Origin: Vineibacter terrae | GTDB lineage: Bacteria; Pseudomonadota; Alphaproteobacteria; Reyranellales; Reyranellaceae | Assembly (NCBI RefSeq): GCF_008039615.1 | Contig: NZ_VDUZ01000010.1 | Span: forward strand, 124,001-188,000 | Direction: 5' to 3' | DNA: 64,000 nucleotides | Shown here: positions 8,048 to 17,396 of the stretch, in pieces | How positions within the stretch are numbered: the stretch's first letter is position 1 | Layout of the letters: every line of letters starts with the position of its first letter | Notes under the pieces: generated by a model | The model's input: only the letters and a program-made list of their open reading frames with translations | What the model was told of the DNA's origin: nothing | Databases searched by the model: none | Position numbers and translations under genes: made by a program

Positions 8048-9361
8048 CTAGGCAACCGCGGCGATGCTGCCGGCGAACACGGCGTCCTGCTCCTGGCGCA
8101 GTCGGTCGATCAGCCGGCCGGCCGGCACCTCGACATCGGCGTAGCGCAGCACCTGGTCCTTGGCGATGCCGCGCCGCAGCCGGCAGCCCGGCGCGACGGC
8201 CATCGGCAGCAGGCGCTCGCGGCGCACGACATCGGCATTTTCGCACTGGCCGTATGTCATGTAGTGGCCGAGGTCATCCAGCATGTCGCCGGCCTTCAGG
8301 TCGGTCTTGGCGGTGGCGATCACCTCGACGCTGGGCGCGCCGGCCGGCGCGATGGCGGCGTCGCCGAACAGCACCGCGCGGGCGATCGTGTTGGGAACCT
8401 CGAAATGGCACAGGTGACAGGGCGTGTGGAAACAGTAGAGCGGCCCTTCGCCCAGCTTGTAGAGGTTGAGGTAGTGGCGCTGCGCCGGGTGCTCGATCGT
8501 GCCCAGCACGAACACGCCGGGGCCGGGCGCGGCGCCCACGACATAGTCGACGATGCCCGGGCCGTTGACGAAGGCCTCGGCGGGCAGCGATTTCACCGCT
8601 TCGTCGATCGGCGTGCCGGCGGCCACGGTCGGCCCGAACATGCCGCGCCGGCCGACCCGCATGCCCGTGGCGTTGGCGATGACGGCCTGCTCGAACGAGA
8701 CCTTCGTGCCGTCGGCGAACGACGTCACCATGTGGGCCTTCTGCCCCCACCGCCGGGCAAAGCCCTCCTGGGTCGTGGGGTTGCGGTAGGGGTCGTGCAG
8801 TCCCTTGATGTTGCCGCACAGCACGGGCCGCACGCCGATGCCGCAGACGAACCGGTAGAGGTTCATCGTGACGCCGGGCTGGTCGCCGTCGACATTGGTG
8901 TAGACCACGCCGGCGGCGTCGGCGCGCTGCTTCAGCAGCGGCCCGACCGTGCCGTCGAGCTCGGCATTCATCAGGATGGCATGCTTGCCGTTCTCGATCG
9001 CGGCGCTCACGACGGCGGCGGCGTAGTCGATCGACCCGGTGACCTCAAGAATGGCGTCGATGCCGTCGGCGGCGCAGAGCAGCCGCCAGTCCTCGGTGAT
9101 GGCCGGCTGGCCGGCTGCCATGGCGGCCTGCAGCGCGCCGGCGGTCTCGACATGGCGTATGTCGCTCTGCCCGGCTTCGACAAAAGCCTGCCGCGCCGGC
9201 TCGAGCCGGCGGTGCGCGATCGCGGCCAGCCGCATGCCGGGGACGGCAGTGGCGATCTGCAGCGCCACCCCGCGGCCCATGAAGCCGGCGCCGACCATGC
9301 CGACGCGCAGCGGCCGCCCGGCCTGGGCCCGCGCGCGCAATGCCTTGTCCACGATGATCAT
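8048..9361 (-). CDS. COG4091-type NAD(P)-dependent oxidoreductase with C-terminal SAF domain
   Basis: A 437-residue protein. It has an N-terminal Rossmann domain (VGMVGAGFMGRG at residues 20-31), a homoserine-dehydrogenase-like catalytic middle part (TNVDGDQPG and CGNIKGLHDPYRNP), and a C-terminal SAF-like domain (residues ~340-437, with LPMAVAPGCRLRRGIAKDQ). This order matches proteins annotated as predicted homoserine dehydrogenases with SAF domains, whose real substrates are mostly carbohydrate-derived hydroxy acids. It lacks the ACT domain of classical homoserine dehydrogenase. It follows the polysaccharide locus but is separated by a repeat and probably transcribed alone. The reaction is uncertain. 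Confidence 0.75.
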   Translation of the reverse strand: MIIVDKALRARAQAGRPLRVGMVGAGFMGRGVALQIATAVPGMRLAAIAHRRLEPARQAFVEAGQSDIRHVETAGALQAAMAAGQPAITEDWRLLCAADGIDAILEVTGSIDYAAAVVSAAIENGKHAILMNAELDGTVGPLLKQRADAAGVVYTNVDGDQPGVTMNLYRFVCGIGVRPVLCGNIKGLHDPYRNPTTQEGFARRWGQKAHMVTSFADGTKVSFEQAVIANATGMRVGRRGMFGPTVAAGTPIDEAVKSLPAEAFVNGPGIVDYVVGAAPGPGVFVLGTIEHPAQRHYLNLYKLGEGPLYCFHTPCHLCHFEVPNTIARAVLFGDAAIAPAGAPSVEVIATAKTDLKAGDMLDDLGHYMTYGQCENADVVRRERLLPMAVAPGCRLRRGIAKDQVLRYADVEVPAGRLIDRLRQEQDAVFAGSIAAVA

Positions 9362-9415
9362 GCCGGCATCATGCCAGAGCGGTTATCGCAACACCGTGAC
9401 ATATCAGTGGTCGGC

Positions 9416-9491
9416 CGGGCCGCGGCGCTCCAGCGCCGCTCATGCGGTCCGGCGCTGTGCGCCGGATGCGGCGCTGGAGCGCCGCGGCCCG
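9416..9491. repeat. GC-rich palindrome
   Basis: Long inverted repeat: CGGGCCGCGGCGCTCCAGCG on the left and its complement CGCTGGAGCGCCGCGGCCCG on the right. The spacer itself holds a second hairpin, CCGGCGC-TGT-GCGCCGG. It could fold into a very stable stem between two same-strand genes and act as a terminator or mRNA stabiliser. There is no T tract. Confidence 0.7.
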
Positions 9492-9540
9492 ACCGGTCCC
9501 GAACTGAAAGAAGCGCGCCGCCGGTGCCGGCGGCCGGTCG

Positions 9541-10383
9541 TCAGCGCCGCCCGGTGGAGCCGTAGTTCACGCCCGGCGCGCGCAGCAGCGGGTTCTCGGC
9601 GCCGGCGCCCCAGATCGCGATGCCCTGGGCCAGCAGGCCGCCATCGACCTTGACCGTCTCGCCGGTGACGAAGCGCGCGTCGTCCGAGCACAGGAACGCC
9701 GCGACCGTCGCGATGTGCCTGCCTTCGCCGCGCTCCGGCCATGGCTGGCGCCTGAACTGCGCCTCGAACTTCTCGGGCTTGCCGCGATGGAGCAGGGGCG
9801 TCGAGATGACGCCCGGCGCGATGGCGTTGACGCGGATGCGGTGTGGCGCCAGCTCGGTGGCCACGTTCTGGGTCAGGCTGATGACGGCGGCCTTGGCGGC
9901 GGAATAGGCGTGCGAGCCGGCGCCGCCGACGATGCCGGCGACCGACGCCGTGCTCAGGATCGCGCCGCCGCGGTCATGGCGCCGCATGGCCTGCGACGCG
10001 TGCTTCATTCCCAGGAACACGCTGCGCACCAGCACCGCGAAGGTGTAGTCCCAGCCCTCGACCGTGGTCTCGCCGATCGGGCCGAAGGCGCCGCCGACGC
10101 CGGCGTTCAGGTAGGTGATGTCGAGCGTGCCGAAGGTCCGCTCCGCCGCCGCGACCATGGCGGCCACCTCGGCTTCCTCGGCGACGTCGCAGCGCACGAA
10201 CGCGGCACGGTCGGCATGGCCCTGCGCCTTGGCCAGCGCCACCGTCTGGCGGCCATTGTCCTCGTTGATGTCGGCGACCATGACGCGCGCGCCCTCGTCG
10301 AGGAAATGCAGCACCGTGTCACGGCCCATGCCGCTGCCGCCGCCGGTGATGATCGCAACCTTGTCCTGCAGGCGCCCCGCCAT
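9541..10383 (-). CDS. SDR family oxidoreductase (classical short-chain dehydrogenase)
   Basis: About 280 residues. TGGGSGMGRD is the NAD(P)-binding glycine motif, LNAGVGG the NAG motif, and Ser of the STAS segment with the YSAAK motif (Tyr-x3-Lys) complete the catalytic set. RVNAIAPGVISTPLL and GETVKVDGGLL are standard SDR C-terminal landmarks. The start at ATG 10383 has GGAG-AAGG upstream; ATG 10407 would add eight residues but lacks a binding site. After the VDGG motif there is an unusual ~25-residue tail rich in Gly and Arg. It is likely a cytoplasmic alcohol/ketone oxidoreductase; the substrate cannot be deduced. Confidence 0.85.
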   Translation of the reverse strand: MAGRLQDKVAIITGGGSGMGRDTVLHFLDEGARVMVADINEDNGRQTVALAKAQGHADRAAFVRCDVAEEAEVAAMVAAAERTFGTLDITYLNAGVGGAFGPIGETTVEGWDYTFAVLVRSVFLGMKHASQAMRRHDRGGAILSTASVAGIVGGAGSHAYSAAKAAVISLTQNVATELAPHRIRVNAIAPGVISTPLLHRGKPEKFEAQFRRQPWPERGEGRHIATVAAFLCSDDARFVTGETVKVDGGLLAQGIAIWGAGAENPLLRAPGVNYGSTGRR

Positions 10384-10459
10384 GTCCTTCTCCGTATGAA
10401 CAGCCATTCACATGGAGCGTCGCGCAGGGCGGAGAGGCACGCAAGTGTTTTGCTGTTTC

Positions 10460-10557
10460 GGACCGCGGGCGTCCACGCCCGCATCGGCGCGTTAGCGCCG
10501 ACCATCTTCGCTCTGCGCTTCGCTTCGAGCGAATGCGGGCGTGGACGCCCGCGGTCC
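10460..10557. repeat. Palindromic repeat, family D (copy 1)
   Basis: The arms are GGACCGCGGGCGTCCACGCC and its reverse complement GGCGTGGACGCCCGCGGTCC. The centre includes ATCGGCGCG/GCGCCGA and a CTTCGCTCTGCGCTTCGCTTC stretch. A second copy is at 48460-48540, in the intergenic region before cysJ. Confidence 0.75.
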
Positions 10558-10562
10558 AAAAA

Positions 10563-11750
10563 TCAGATCGTGTTGCGGCGGTGCGCGATTGCCAGCGCCT
10601 GCTCCAGGTCGGCGAGCAGGTCTTCCTTGGCCTCGATGCCGACGCTCAGGCGCAGCAGGTCGGGCGGTGCCGGCGTCCCGGCGCCTTCGACGCTGGCGCG
10701 GTGCTCGATCAGGCTCTCGACACCGCCCAGCGACGTGGCGCGCTTCCACAGCGTGGTGTTGGCGGCGACGGCGACGGCGGCCTGCTCGCCGTTCACGCCG
10801 ATATCGGCGTTGGGCTTGATGCGGACCGAGAGCATGGCGCCGAAGCCGCCGCGCATCTGCTTGGCCGCCACGGCGCGGCCGGCAAAATCCGGCAGGCCGG
10901 GATAAAGCACGGCCTCGACTCCCGGATGGGCGGCGAGCCGTTCGGCCAGCCACTGCGCGTTGGCGCTGGCCGTGCGCACGCGCGGGAACAGCGTGCGCAT
11001 GCCGCGCAGCAGCAGATAGGACTCGAGCGCGCCCAGCACCGTGCCGAGCTGGCCGCGGATGGTCCGGATGCGCTGCCAGTAGTCGTCGTCGCGCGCCGCC
11101 ACCAGCGCCCCGGCAATGACGTCGCTATGGCCGTTGAGGTACTTGGTGGCCGCGTGCATCACGATGTCGGCGCCCAGCTCGATCGGGCGGGTGAAGACCG
11201 GCGTGGCACAGGTCGAATCCACGGCCAGCCGGGCACCGGCGCGGTAGGCCAGGTCGGACAGCGCGGCGATGTCGCTGATGATCCAGAGCGGGTTGGCCGG
11301 CGTCTCGATCCAGATCAGCTTGGTGTAGCCCGGCCTGATCGCGGCTTTGACGGCATCGATGCGGTCGGTGTCGACGAGCTCGACCTTCAGCCCCCAGTGC
11401 GTCGCGAAGGTCAGCAGCCAGTTGCGCAGCGACCAGTACATCACCCGCGAGACGATGACATGATCGCCCGGCGTCAGCGCCAGGAAGCAGGCGCTGGCCG
11501 CGCTCATGCCGGAGGAGAACACCAGGGCGCCGGCGCCCTTCTCGAGCCGGGCCAGCAGCGCCTCGGGCTGGTTGTAGTTGGGCGAGTCGGCACGGCTGTA
11601 GACCCGGCCGGAGCGGTACTGGTTGTCGGGATCGCGCAAATACGTTGTCGACACGTGGATCGGCGGCACGACGGCGCGGGTGGTCTCGTCGACCCAGCCC
11701 AGCGCCTGCGCTGCCAGTGACTCGGGGGACAAATGCCTGGTCGTGGTCAT
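10563..11750 (-). CDS. Trans-sulfuration / Cys-Met metabolism PLP-dependent enzyme (cystathionine gamma-synthase-like)
   Basis: A 395-residue fold-type I PLP enzyme of the Cys/Met metabolism family, standard length. ATKYLNGHSDV contains the PLP lysine (Lys203), LAVDSTCATP holds the cofactor-binding Asp178, and SSGMSAA (residues 79-85) forms the phosphate-binding region. Family members make or cleave cystathionine or homocysteine in the cytoplasm. The start at 11750 (MTTTRHL) was chosen because the upstream in-frame sequence is part of a repeat. I cannot separate cystathionine gamma-synthase from cystathionine gamma- or beta-lyase by eye. Unlike most relatives it has SPNYNQPE rather than the usual R-x-x-NPT. 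It is transcribed alone between two repeats. Confidence 0.82.
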   Translation of the reverse strand: MTTTRHLSPESLAAQALGWVDETTRAVVPPIHVSTTYLRDPDNQYRSGRVYSRADSPNYNQPEALLARLEKGAGALVFSSGMSAASACFLALTPGDHVIVSRVMYWSLRNWLLTFATHWGLKVELVDTDRIDAVKAAIRPGYTKLIWIETPANPLWIISDIAALSDLAYRAGARLAVDSTCATPVFTRPIELGADIVMHAATKYLNGHSDVIAGALVAARDDDYWQRIRTIRGQLGTVLGALESYLLLRGMRTLFPRVRTASANAQWLAERLAAHPGVEAVLYPGLPDFAGRAVAAKQMRGGFGAMLSVRIKPNADIGVNGEQAAVAVAANTTLWKRATSLGGVESLIEHRASVEGAGTPAPPDLLRLSVGIEAKEDLLADLEQALAIAHRRNTI

Positions 11751-11764
11751 GGGTGTTGTCCTGC

Positions 11765-11906
11765 ACCTTCCCCCGGAGGGGGAAGGTGGCGCGAAGCGCC
11801 GGAAGGGGGATGTTGTGGCAAAATCGATGTTGGCTGAAGAGAAACCGAATCCGCTCGAACATCCCCTTCCGCCCCTTCGGGGCACCTTCCCCCTCCGGGG
11901 GAAGGA
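11765..11906. repeat. Palindromic repeat, family B (copy 3)
   Basis: Nearly the same outer arms as copy 1 (ACCTTCCCCCGGAGGGGGAA and TTCCCCCTCCGGGGGAAGG) with GGCGCGAAGCGCCGGAAGGG and CCGCCCCTTCGGGG inside. It occupies the gap between the anthranilate synthase component II-like gene and the PLP enzyme gene. Confidence 0.75.
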
Positions 11907-11931
11907 TCATGTCTCGGTGCCGGCGTTCCCG

Positions 11932-12534
11932 CTACGCCGCACGCCGCTGCTGGCTGGGGTGGTCGCCGGAAATCTTCAGGAAGTTCTCCAGGATCTTGTG
12001 GCCATGCTGCGAGGCGATGCTCTCGGGGTGGAACTGCACGCCATGGATCGGCAGCGTCTTGTGCTGCATGCCCATGATCATGCCGTCCGTCAGGCTGGCG
12101 GTGACCTCCAGACAGCCGGGCAGGCTGTCGCGCGCGACGATCAGCGAATGGTAGCGCGTGGCCGAGAAGGGCGAGGGCACGTCCTCGAACACGCCCTTGC
12201 CCGTGTTGGCGACGGTCGAGAGCTTGCCATGCATCGGCACGGGCGCGCGCACCACGTTGCCGCCGAACGCCTGGCCGATCGCCTGATGGCCCAGGCAGAC
12301 GCCGAGCAGCGGCATGTGGGCCTTGGCCGCGGCCGCGATCAGGTCGAGGCAGATGCCGGCCTCGTTGGGCGTGCACGGGCCGGGCGACAGCACGATCCCC
12401 GCCGGCTTCAGGGCCAGGGCCTCATCGACCGTGATCTGGTCGTTGCGCCGCACGACGCAGCGCCCACCGACATCGCCGATGAAATGGACGAGGTTGTAGG
12501 TGAAGCTGTCGTAGTTATCGATGACGAGAAGCAT
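11932..12534 (-). CDS. Anthranilate/aminodeoxychorismate synthase component II (glutamine amidotransferase)
   Basis: A 200-residue class I glutamine amidotransferase of the TrpG/PabA type, usual length. It starts [16 protein letters not shown] and has the catalytic triad Cys80 ([10 protein letters not shown]), His169 and Glu171 (VQFHPES). [12 protein letters not shown] is the family's oxyanion-loop motif. It releases ammonia from glutamine for the chorismate-using partner, TrpE or PabB. No partner is adjacent; in many alphaproteobacteria trpG lies with trpE or trpD, so this isolated copy could serve tryptophan, folate or both. It is divergent from the EamA transporter gene. Confidence 0.9.
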   Translation of the reverse strand: MLLVIDNYDSFTYNLVHFIGDVGGRCVVRRNDQITVDEALALKPAGIVLSPGPCTPNEAGICLDLIAAAAKAHMPLLGVCLGHQAIGQAFGGNVVRAPVPMHGKLSTVANTGKGVFEDVPSPFSATRYHSLIVARDSLPGCLEVTASLTDGMIMGMQHKTLPIHGVQFHPESIASQHGHKILENFLKISGDHPSQQRRAA

Positions 12535-12811
12535 GGGGGTCTCCGTTGGCGCGCACCGTAGCTTGCAAGGTACGGGCCGTCCACCGCTGATGGCCGCCTT
12601 GCGGGGGCGCGCACGGCGTTTCAACCGGACCGCGCGCCTCCCGGCGCGCTCATCGCAGACTGATGAAACGAAGAGCGTGGCAGGCGCCGCGCGGTCCAGT
12701 CCAGCCCATCGCGCGCCTCCACAAGCCGTGCACCTGTTGTTCATGACGTTGCGCGGCGCATGGCGTAGGTTGCTGCACAACGCAGAAGCAACCGCCCGTC
12801 CGTTCCCCTCG

Positions 12812-13717
12812 ATGTCCACAGTCCTTGATCCGCTGGTGATCGGCCTGCTGCTGGCCGCAGGCCTGATGCATGCCTCGTGGAACGCGATACTCAAATCGGA
12901 CGCCACCGATCGCGTGACCACCTTCGGTGTCATCATGCTGAGCGGCGCGGTGATTGGCGGCCTGATGGCACCGTTCCTGCCCTGGGTCGCGGCGCCGGCC
13001 TGGAAATGGATGGCGGCCTCGACCGCCATTCACATCTTCTACTATTTCTTCCTGCTGCAGGCTTATGCCCATGGCGATCTCAGCCACACATACCCGATCG
13101 CGCGCGGCATGGGCCCGTTGCTGGTGGCGCTGTTCTCGGGACGGCTGCTGGGCGAGACGCTGCGGGCGCAGGATGTCGCCGGCGTGGTTCTGCTCAGCAT
13201 CGGCCTGATCGCGCTCGCGATGCCGTCGCGCCGCATGCCGCACGTGCCGGCGACGCCGGACGCCGTCCGGCGCCATCGGCTGGCGACGCTGTTCGCGCTG
13301 CTGACGGGCCTGACCATCGCCGGCTACATCGTCGTGGACGGGCTGGGCGTGCGGGCCGCGGGGCCGACGCTGGAGCACAAGGTCGCCTACATCGCGTGGT
13401 TGAACGTGATCGAGGGTCCGTGGCTGTTCCTGTTCGCGCTGGCGCGACGGCGCGCATCCCTGGTGGCCTATTTGCAGCGCGGCTGGTGGCGCGGCGCGGC
13501 CGGCGGCGCCATCGCGGCCCTGGGCTACGGCATCGCGATCTGGGCGCTTTCGCAGGGGCCGATGGCGCATGTCGCCGCGCTGCGCGAGACATCCGTGCTG
13601 TTCGGCGCGCTGATGGGCACCTTCCTGCTGCGCGAGCCGTTCGGTGCGCGGCGCGTCGTTGCGGCGGCGGTGATCGTGTGTGGACTGATTTTGATGAACG
13701 GTCCGCCGCTCTTCTGA
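12812..13717 (+). CDS. EamA/DMT family transporter
   Basis: A 301-residue inner-membrane protein with ten predicted hydrophobic helices in two EamA repeats (residues ~5-130 and ~155-295). Features include [10 protein letters not shown] in helix 1, [12 protein letters not shown] at the end of the first repeat, and [25 protein letters not shown] in the second, the standard DMT RExxxF/E motif region. Members export amino acids, nucleotides or other small metabolites. The frame is open upstream to 12521, but ATG 12812 places the first helix at the usual distance. It is transcribed away from the amidotransferase gene. The substrate is unknown. Confidence 0.85.
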   Translation: MSTVLDPLVIGLLLAAGLMHASWNAILKSDATDRVTTFGVIMLSGAVIGGLMAPFLPWVAAPAWKWMAASTAIHIFYYFFLLQAYAHGDLSHTYPIARGMGPLLVALFSGRLLGETLRAQDVAGVVLLSIGLIALAMPSRRMPHVPATPDAVRRHRLATLFALLTGLTIAGYIVVDGLGVRAAGPTLEHKVAYIAWLNVIEGPWLFLFALARRRASLVAYLQRGWWRGAAGGAIAALGYGIAIWALSQGPMAHVAALRETSVLFGALMGTFLLREPFGARRVVAAAVIVCGLILMNGPPLF

Positions 13718-13772
13718 AGCCGCGAAGCGCCATGCTATAGTCGGGGCAACGACAACGGAATATCCCCCTCTG

Positions 13773-14960
13773 ATGGCGCAAGGCACGAAGCGGTCCCCCA
13801 GGACGGGCCGCAAGACGACACGTTCAGGCAAAGGCGGGCGCGGCCGCGGCAAGGCGGCGCCGGCGACCGTCGGCGCGCGCCTGGATGCCGTGCTGGCATG
13901 GTGCGATGCGCTGTGGCGGCGGGCGGGCGCGGCATTGGCGTCGCGCCGGGCCTTCTTCAGCGCCGCCGGCCTGATCGTGCTGCTGGTCGTGGGCGTCGGT
14001 GGCGGCTATTGGCTGGCGCAGGCCCTGGTCGGCAGCCCGGGCACCCGTGCGGCGTCGGTGTCGCGGCCGCCGGCCGCTGCCACGGCCCCGAAAGCGCCGC
14101 CGCCGGTCCCGAAATACGGCAGCATCGACGAGCTGCCCGACCTGCCGCGCTACAGCGAGGCGGAGGGCCAGCCGCGGCCGGTCTACGAGGAGCGGCCGCC
14201 GGCCGTCACGCCGGTCGCGCGCCGCGCCAGCGCCGATGCGACCTGGATGCGCAACGCGATTGCGTTCCAGGATGACCGTTCGCGGCCGCTGATCGTGATC
14301 GTCATCGACGACATGGGCCTGGACCGCCCACGGTCGCGCCGCGTGCTGGACCTGCCGGCGCCGCTGACGGTGTCCTTCCTGCCCTATGCGCGCGAGCTGC
14401 AGGATCAGGCCCGGGCGGCGCGCGGGCGTGGCCACGAGCTGATGCTGCATCTGCCGATGGAGCCGATGTCCAGCGTCATGGACCCTGGTCCCAACGCCTT
14501 GCTGACGACCCTGGCGGACGACGCGATCCGCCGCCGCACGGCGGCGGCGCTCGACAGCTTCGGCGGCTATGTCGCGGTGAACAACCACATGGGCAGCCGC
14601 TTCACGACATGGCGGCCGGGGGTCGAGACCGCGCTGAAGCTGATGCAGGCGCGCGGCTTGGCGTGGCTCGATTCACGCACCCACGCCCAGAGCGTGGGCG
14701 GCCTGGTGGCCGACGAGCTGGGCATGCCGCATGTCGACCGCCACGTGTTCCTGGACGATGTCGACAGCACCGACAATGTGCGCCAGCAGCTGGCCGAGAC
14801 CGAGCGCGTGGCACGGCGCCAGGGCGTGGCCATCGCCATCGGCCACCCGCACGATGCCACCATCAGCGCCCTGGCGGAGTGGCTGCCCGGACTGCGCGGC
14901 AAGGGCTTCGTCCAGGGCCCGATCAGCGCCGCCATCAAGCGCCGGCTGCGCCTGGAGTAG
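13773..14960 (+). CDS. Divergent polysaccharide deacetylase family protein (YibQ/DUF610-like)
   Basis: 395 residues. A basic Lys/Arg/Gly-rich N-terminus (1-30) precedes one membrane segment (about 61-84), a Pro/Ala-rich periplasmic linker to ~165, and a YibQ-type domain from ~170 to the end. The domain shows IVIDDMG (Asp179-Asp180), HLPMEP (226-231) and NNHMGS (270-275), metal-site motifs of this NodB-like superfamily. Proteins of this family are anchored in the inner membrane with the domain in the periplasm and may act in envelope maintenance; they often lie beside ctpA/envC genes, which are absent here. It is 55 bases after the EamA gene. Enzymatic activity is unproven for most members. 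Confidence 0.8.
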   Translation: MAQGTKRSPRTGRKTTRSGKGGRGRGKAAPATVGARLDAVLAWCDALWRRAGAALASRRAFFSAAGLIVLLVVGVGGGYWLAQALVGSPGTRAASVSRPPAAATAPKAPPPVPKYGSIDELPDLPRYSEAEGQPRPVYEERPPAVTPVARRASADATWMRNAIAFQDDRSRPLIVIVIDDMGLDRPRSRRVLDLPAPLTVSFLPYARELQDQARAARGRGHELMLHLPMEPMSSVMDPGPNALLTTLADDAIRRRTAAALDSFGGYVAVNNHMGSRFTTWRPGVETALKLMQARGLAWLDSRTHAQSVGGLVADELGMPHVDRHVFLDDVDSTDNVRQQLAETERVARRQGVAIAIGHPHDATISALAEWLPGLRGKGFVQGPISAAIKRRLRLE

Positions 14961-14965
14961 GGGCT

Positions 14966-15190
14966 CTTGCTCCTCTTCCGCTGCGTGGGAGAGGTCCAGA
15001 TCTTAGGCTCCTCTCCCGCGAGCGGGAGAGGAAGGGGCCCATCGCGAAGCGATGGGAAGGTGAGGGCCCAAGGACGCGGCGCCGTGCGTGAAGCCCTCAC
15101 CCGACGGTCGCTTACGCGCCCGTCGACCTCTCCCGCTTGCGGGAGAGGCTCAGATCTTGGGCTCCTCTCCCGCTTGCGGGAGAGGTTCAG
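14966..15190. repeat. Palindromic repeat, family C (copy 1)
   Basis: Compound element made of several CTCTCCCGC(N)GCGGGAGAG hairpins at 14975-15190, with an internal block GGGGCCCATCGCGAAGCGATGG then GGTGAGGGCCCAAGGAC, and GCCCTCACCCGACGGTCGC. The same order of blocks recurs at 19199-19384, so it is a repeat family and not just a terminator. Confidence 0.7.
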
Positions 15191-15235
15191 ACCCCAGGTT
15201 CGACAAGGGCGGCGCGGCGTGCTCATACTGGCGCC

Positions 15236-15889
15236 ATGAGCACCATCCTGCATCGCGAGTATCGACAGTCCGAGCGGCTCGCCGACAGCATCATCCACGT
15301 CATCGGCGTCGCGTCGGGGCTGATCGGCTGCGTCGTGCTGGCGGTCCTGGCGTTGCCGTCGACGGGCTACCGGCTGGCGGTCAGCATCGGCCTCTACGGC
15401 AGCGGCCTGATGAGCATGCTGTCGTGCTCGGCGCTCTACAACATGGCGCGCGACGGCAGCTTCAAGCGCGTGCTGCGCCGGCTGGACCATTCGGCGATCT
15501 TCGTGATGATCGCCGGGACCTACACGCCGTTTGCGCTGCACGTCATCGGCGGCCCCTGGGGCATCGGCCTGCTGGCGTTCGTGTGGACGGTGGCGCTCGC
15601 CGGCGTGATGATGAAGCTGTGCTGGCCGCACCGCTTCGAGCGCCTCTCGGTGGTCGTCTATCTCGTGCTGGGCTGGAGCGTCGTGGTGGCGATCGAGCCG
15701 CTGCTGGCGGGGATCTCGACCGCCGGCTTCGTGCTGCTGATCGTCGGCGGCGGTCTCTACAGCCTGGGCATGGTGTTCCATCTCTGGAGCCGGCTGCCGT
15801 TCCAGAACGCGATCTGGCATGGTTTCGTGCTGGCCGCGGCGAGCTGCCACTACGCCGCCATCCTGCACGAGGTCGTGCTCAGCTCGTAG
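15236..15889 (+). CDS. Hemolysin III family membrane protein (PAQR-like)
   Basis: A 217-residue integral membrane protein with seven hydrophobic helices, the typical size of the HlyIII/YqfA family. Family motifs are visible: SEALYN-type segment SALYNMARDG (residues ~63-72), LDHSAIFVMIAGTYTPF (82-98) with the conserved Asp-His, and the C-terminal FHLWSRLPFQNAIWHGFVLAAASCHYAAI with the conserved His residues. In the wider PAQR/CREST superfamily the His and Asp residues bind zinc and may support hydrolase activity. Bacterial roles are poorly known; the haemolysin name is historical. ATG 15236 is the natural start after repeat-derived sequence. Confidence 0.88.
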   Translation: MSTILHREYRQSERLADSIIHVIGVASGLIGCVVLAVLALPSTGYRLAVSIGLYGSGLMSMLSCSALYNMARDGSFKRVLRRLDHSAIFVMIAGTYTPFALHVIGGPWGIGLLAFVWTVALAGVMMKLCWPHRFERLSVVVYLVLGWSVVVAIEPLLAGISTAGFVLLIVGGGLYSLGMVFHLWSRLPFQNAIWHGFVLAAASCHYAAILHEVVLSS

Positions 15890-15916
15890 GTCGCAGGCTT
15901 TTGGGGAGAAGACGTC

Positions 15917-17371
15917 ATGGATCTGGGTTACCGCACGGCGACGGCGCTGCTGTCGGACCTCGGCGCCGGTCGCGTCGGGTCTGTCGAGCTGCTCGACCAT
16001 CTGCTGGCCCGGGCCGAGAAGCTCAATCCGGCCATCAACGCCATCGTGGTGCGTGACACCGAGGAGGCCCGCGCCCGGGCGGCGCAGGCGGACGCGGCGC
16101 GGCGGCGCGGCGAGTCGTGGGGGCCGCTGCATGGGCTGCCAATGACGGTGAAGGAATGCTTCGACGTCGCCGGCCTGCCGACCACGGCCGGCGCGCCGGC
16201 GCTCAAGGCCAATGCCGCGCAGCGTCACGCCGATGCCGTGCAGCGCCTGGTCGATGCCGGCGCGGTGATCTTCGGCAAGACCAACGTGCCGCTCTTCGCA
16301 GGCGACCTGCAGAGCTACAACGACGTCTACGGCACCACCAACAACCCGTGGGATACGTCCCGCGGCCCCGGCGGCTCTTCGGGCGGTTCGGCGGCGGCCC
16401 TGGCCGCCGGCCTGACGCCGCTGGAGCTGGGCAGCGATATCGGCGGCTCGATCCGCAACCCGGCGCATTTCTGCGGCGTCTACGGCCACAAGCCCAGCTA
16501 CGGCCTGATCTCGGTGCGCGGCCATGTGCCCGGTCCGCCCAACTCGCTGCTGCAGGTCGATATCGGTGTTGCCGGTCCCCTGGCGCGCTCGGCCGAGGAC
16601 CTCGACCTGGCGCTGGCCGTGCTGGCCGGACCCGATGAGTTCGATGCGCCGGCCTGGCGGGTCGAGCTGCCGGCGCCGCGCCAGGCGCAGCTGCGGGACT
16701 ATCGCATCGCCATCTGCGCCGACGACCCGTTCTGCCCTGTCGATGCCGAGATCGCCGGCCTGATCCGGGCTACGGCGGCGGCGCTGGCGAAAGCCGGCGC
16801 CAAGGTCGCCGATGCCAGGCCGGATCTCGATTTCGGACAGAGCTTCCGCCACTTCTATCAGATGCTGGCGGCGACCTTGGCGGCCGGCTTTCCCGAGCCG
16901 GTGCTGCAGGGGCTGGAGGCGCGGGCCAAAGCCGCGGCCGACGATTCGATCGCCTACGCCGACCTCTTCGCGCGCGGCGCGTCGATGCGCCATGCCGCCT
17001 ACAATCAGGCGGCCGCGCTTCGCCAGCAGCAGCGCGCCGCCTGGGGCCGTTTCTTCGGCGACTGGGATGTGTTCCTGTGCCCGGTGGTGCCGATGGCGGC
17101 GTTTCCGCACGATCATTCGCCCGACATGCTGTCGCGGCGCCTGACGGTGAACGGCACGGCGCGGCCCTACGGCGATGCCCTGTGCTGGGCCGGGCTGATC
17201 GGCAATGTGCGACTGCCGGCCACCGTGGTGCCGATCGGCCGCACCAAGGCCGGGCTGCCGGTCGGCATGCAGATCGTCGGCCCTTACCTGGAGGATCGCA
17301 CGCCGATCGACGTCGCCCGGCGCCTGGCCGACCTGATCGGCGGCTTCGCCCCGCCACCAGGATACGCTTGA
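15917..17371 (+). CDS. Amidase (amidase signature family)
   Basis: A 484-residue amidase signature hydrolase. The catalytic Lys79 (PMTVKE), cis-Ser154 (GPGGSSGGS) and nucleophile Ser178 (GSDIGGS) are spaced 75 and 24 residues apart, exactly as in the family. The C-terminal part keeps GLPVGMQIVGP. It hydrolyses carboxylic amides, or related acyl bonds, in the cytoplasm; no GatB/GatC neighbours occur, so a role in Glu-tRNA amidation is unlikely. It starts 27 bases after the hemolysin III gene and probably shares its transcript. The substrate is unknown; an acyl-CoA ligase follows after a repeat, which could channel the released acid, but this is only suggestive. Confidence 0.9.
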   Translation: MDLGYRTATALLSDLGAGRVGSVELLDHLLARAEKLNPAINAIVVRDTEEARARAAQADAARRRGESWGPLHGLPMTVKECFDVAGLPTTAGAPALKANAAQRHADAVQRLVDAGAVIFGKTNVPLFAGDLQSYNDVYGTTNNPWDTSRGPGGSSGGSAAALAAGLTPLELGSDIGGSIRNPAHFCGVYGHKPSYGLISVRGHVPGPPNSLLQVDIGVAGPLARSAEDLDLALAVLAGPDEFDAPAWRVELPAPRQAQLRDYRIAICADDPFCPVDAEIAGLIRATAAALAKAGAKVADARPDLDFGQSFRHFYQMLAATLAAGFPEPVLQGLEARAKAAADDSIAYADLFARGASMRHAAYNQAAALRQQQRAAWGRFFGDWDVFLCPVVPMAAFPHDHSPDMLSRRLTVNGTARPYGDALCWAGLIGNVRLPATVVPIGRTKAGLPVGMQIVGPYLEDRTPIDVARRLADLIGGFAPPPGYA

Positions 17372-17396
17372 GCCGTCGTATCCACACGCCTCCACC

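Noticed and set aside
6815-9565. A 916-codon open frame on the plus strand
   Set aside because: It runs antisense over the glycosyltransferase and COG4091 genes; its sequence is Arg/Gly/His-rich without motifs, an effect of high GC.
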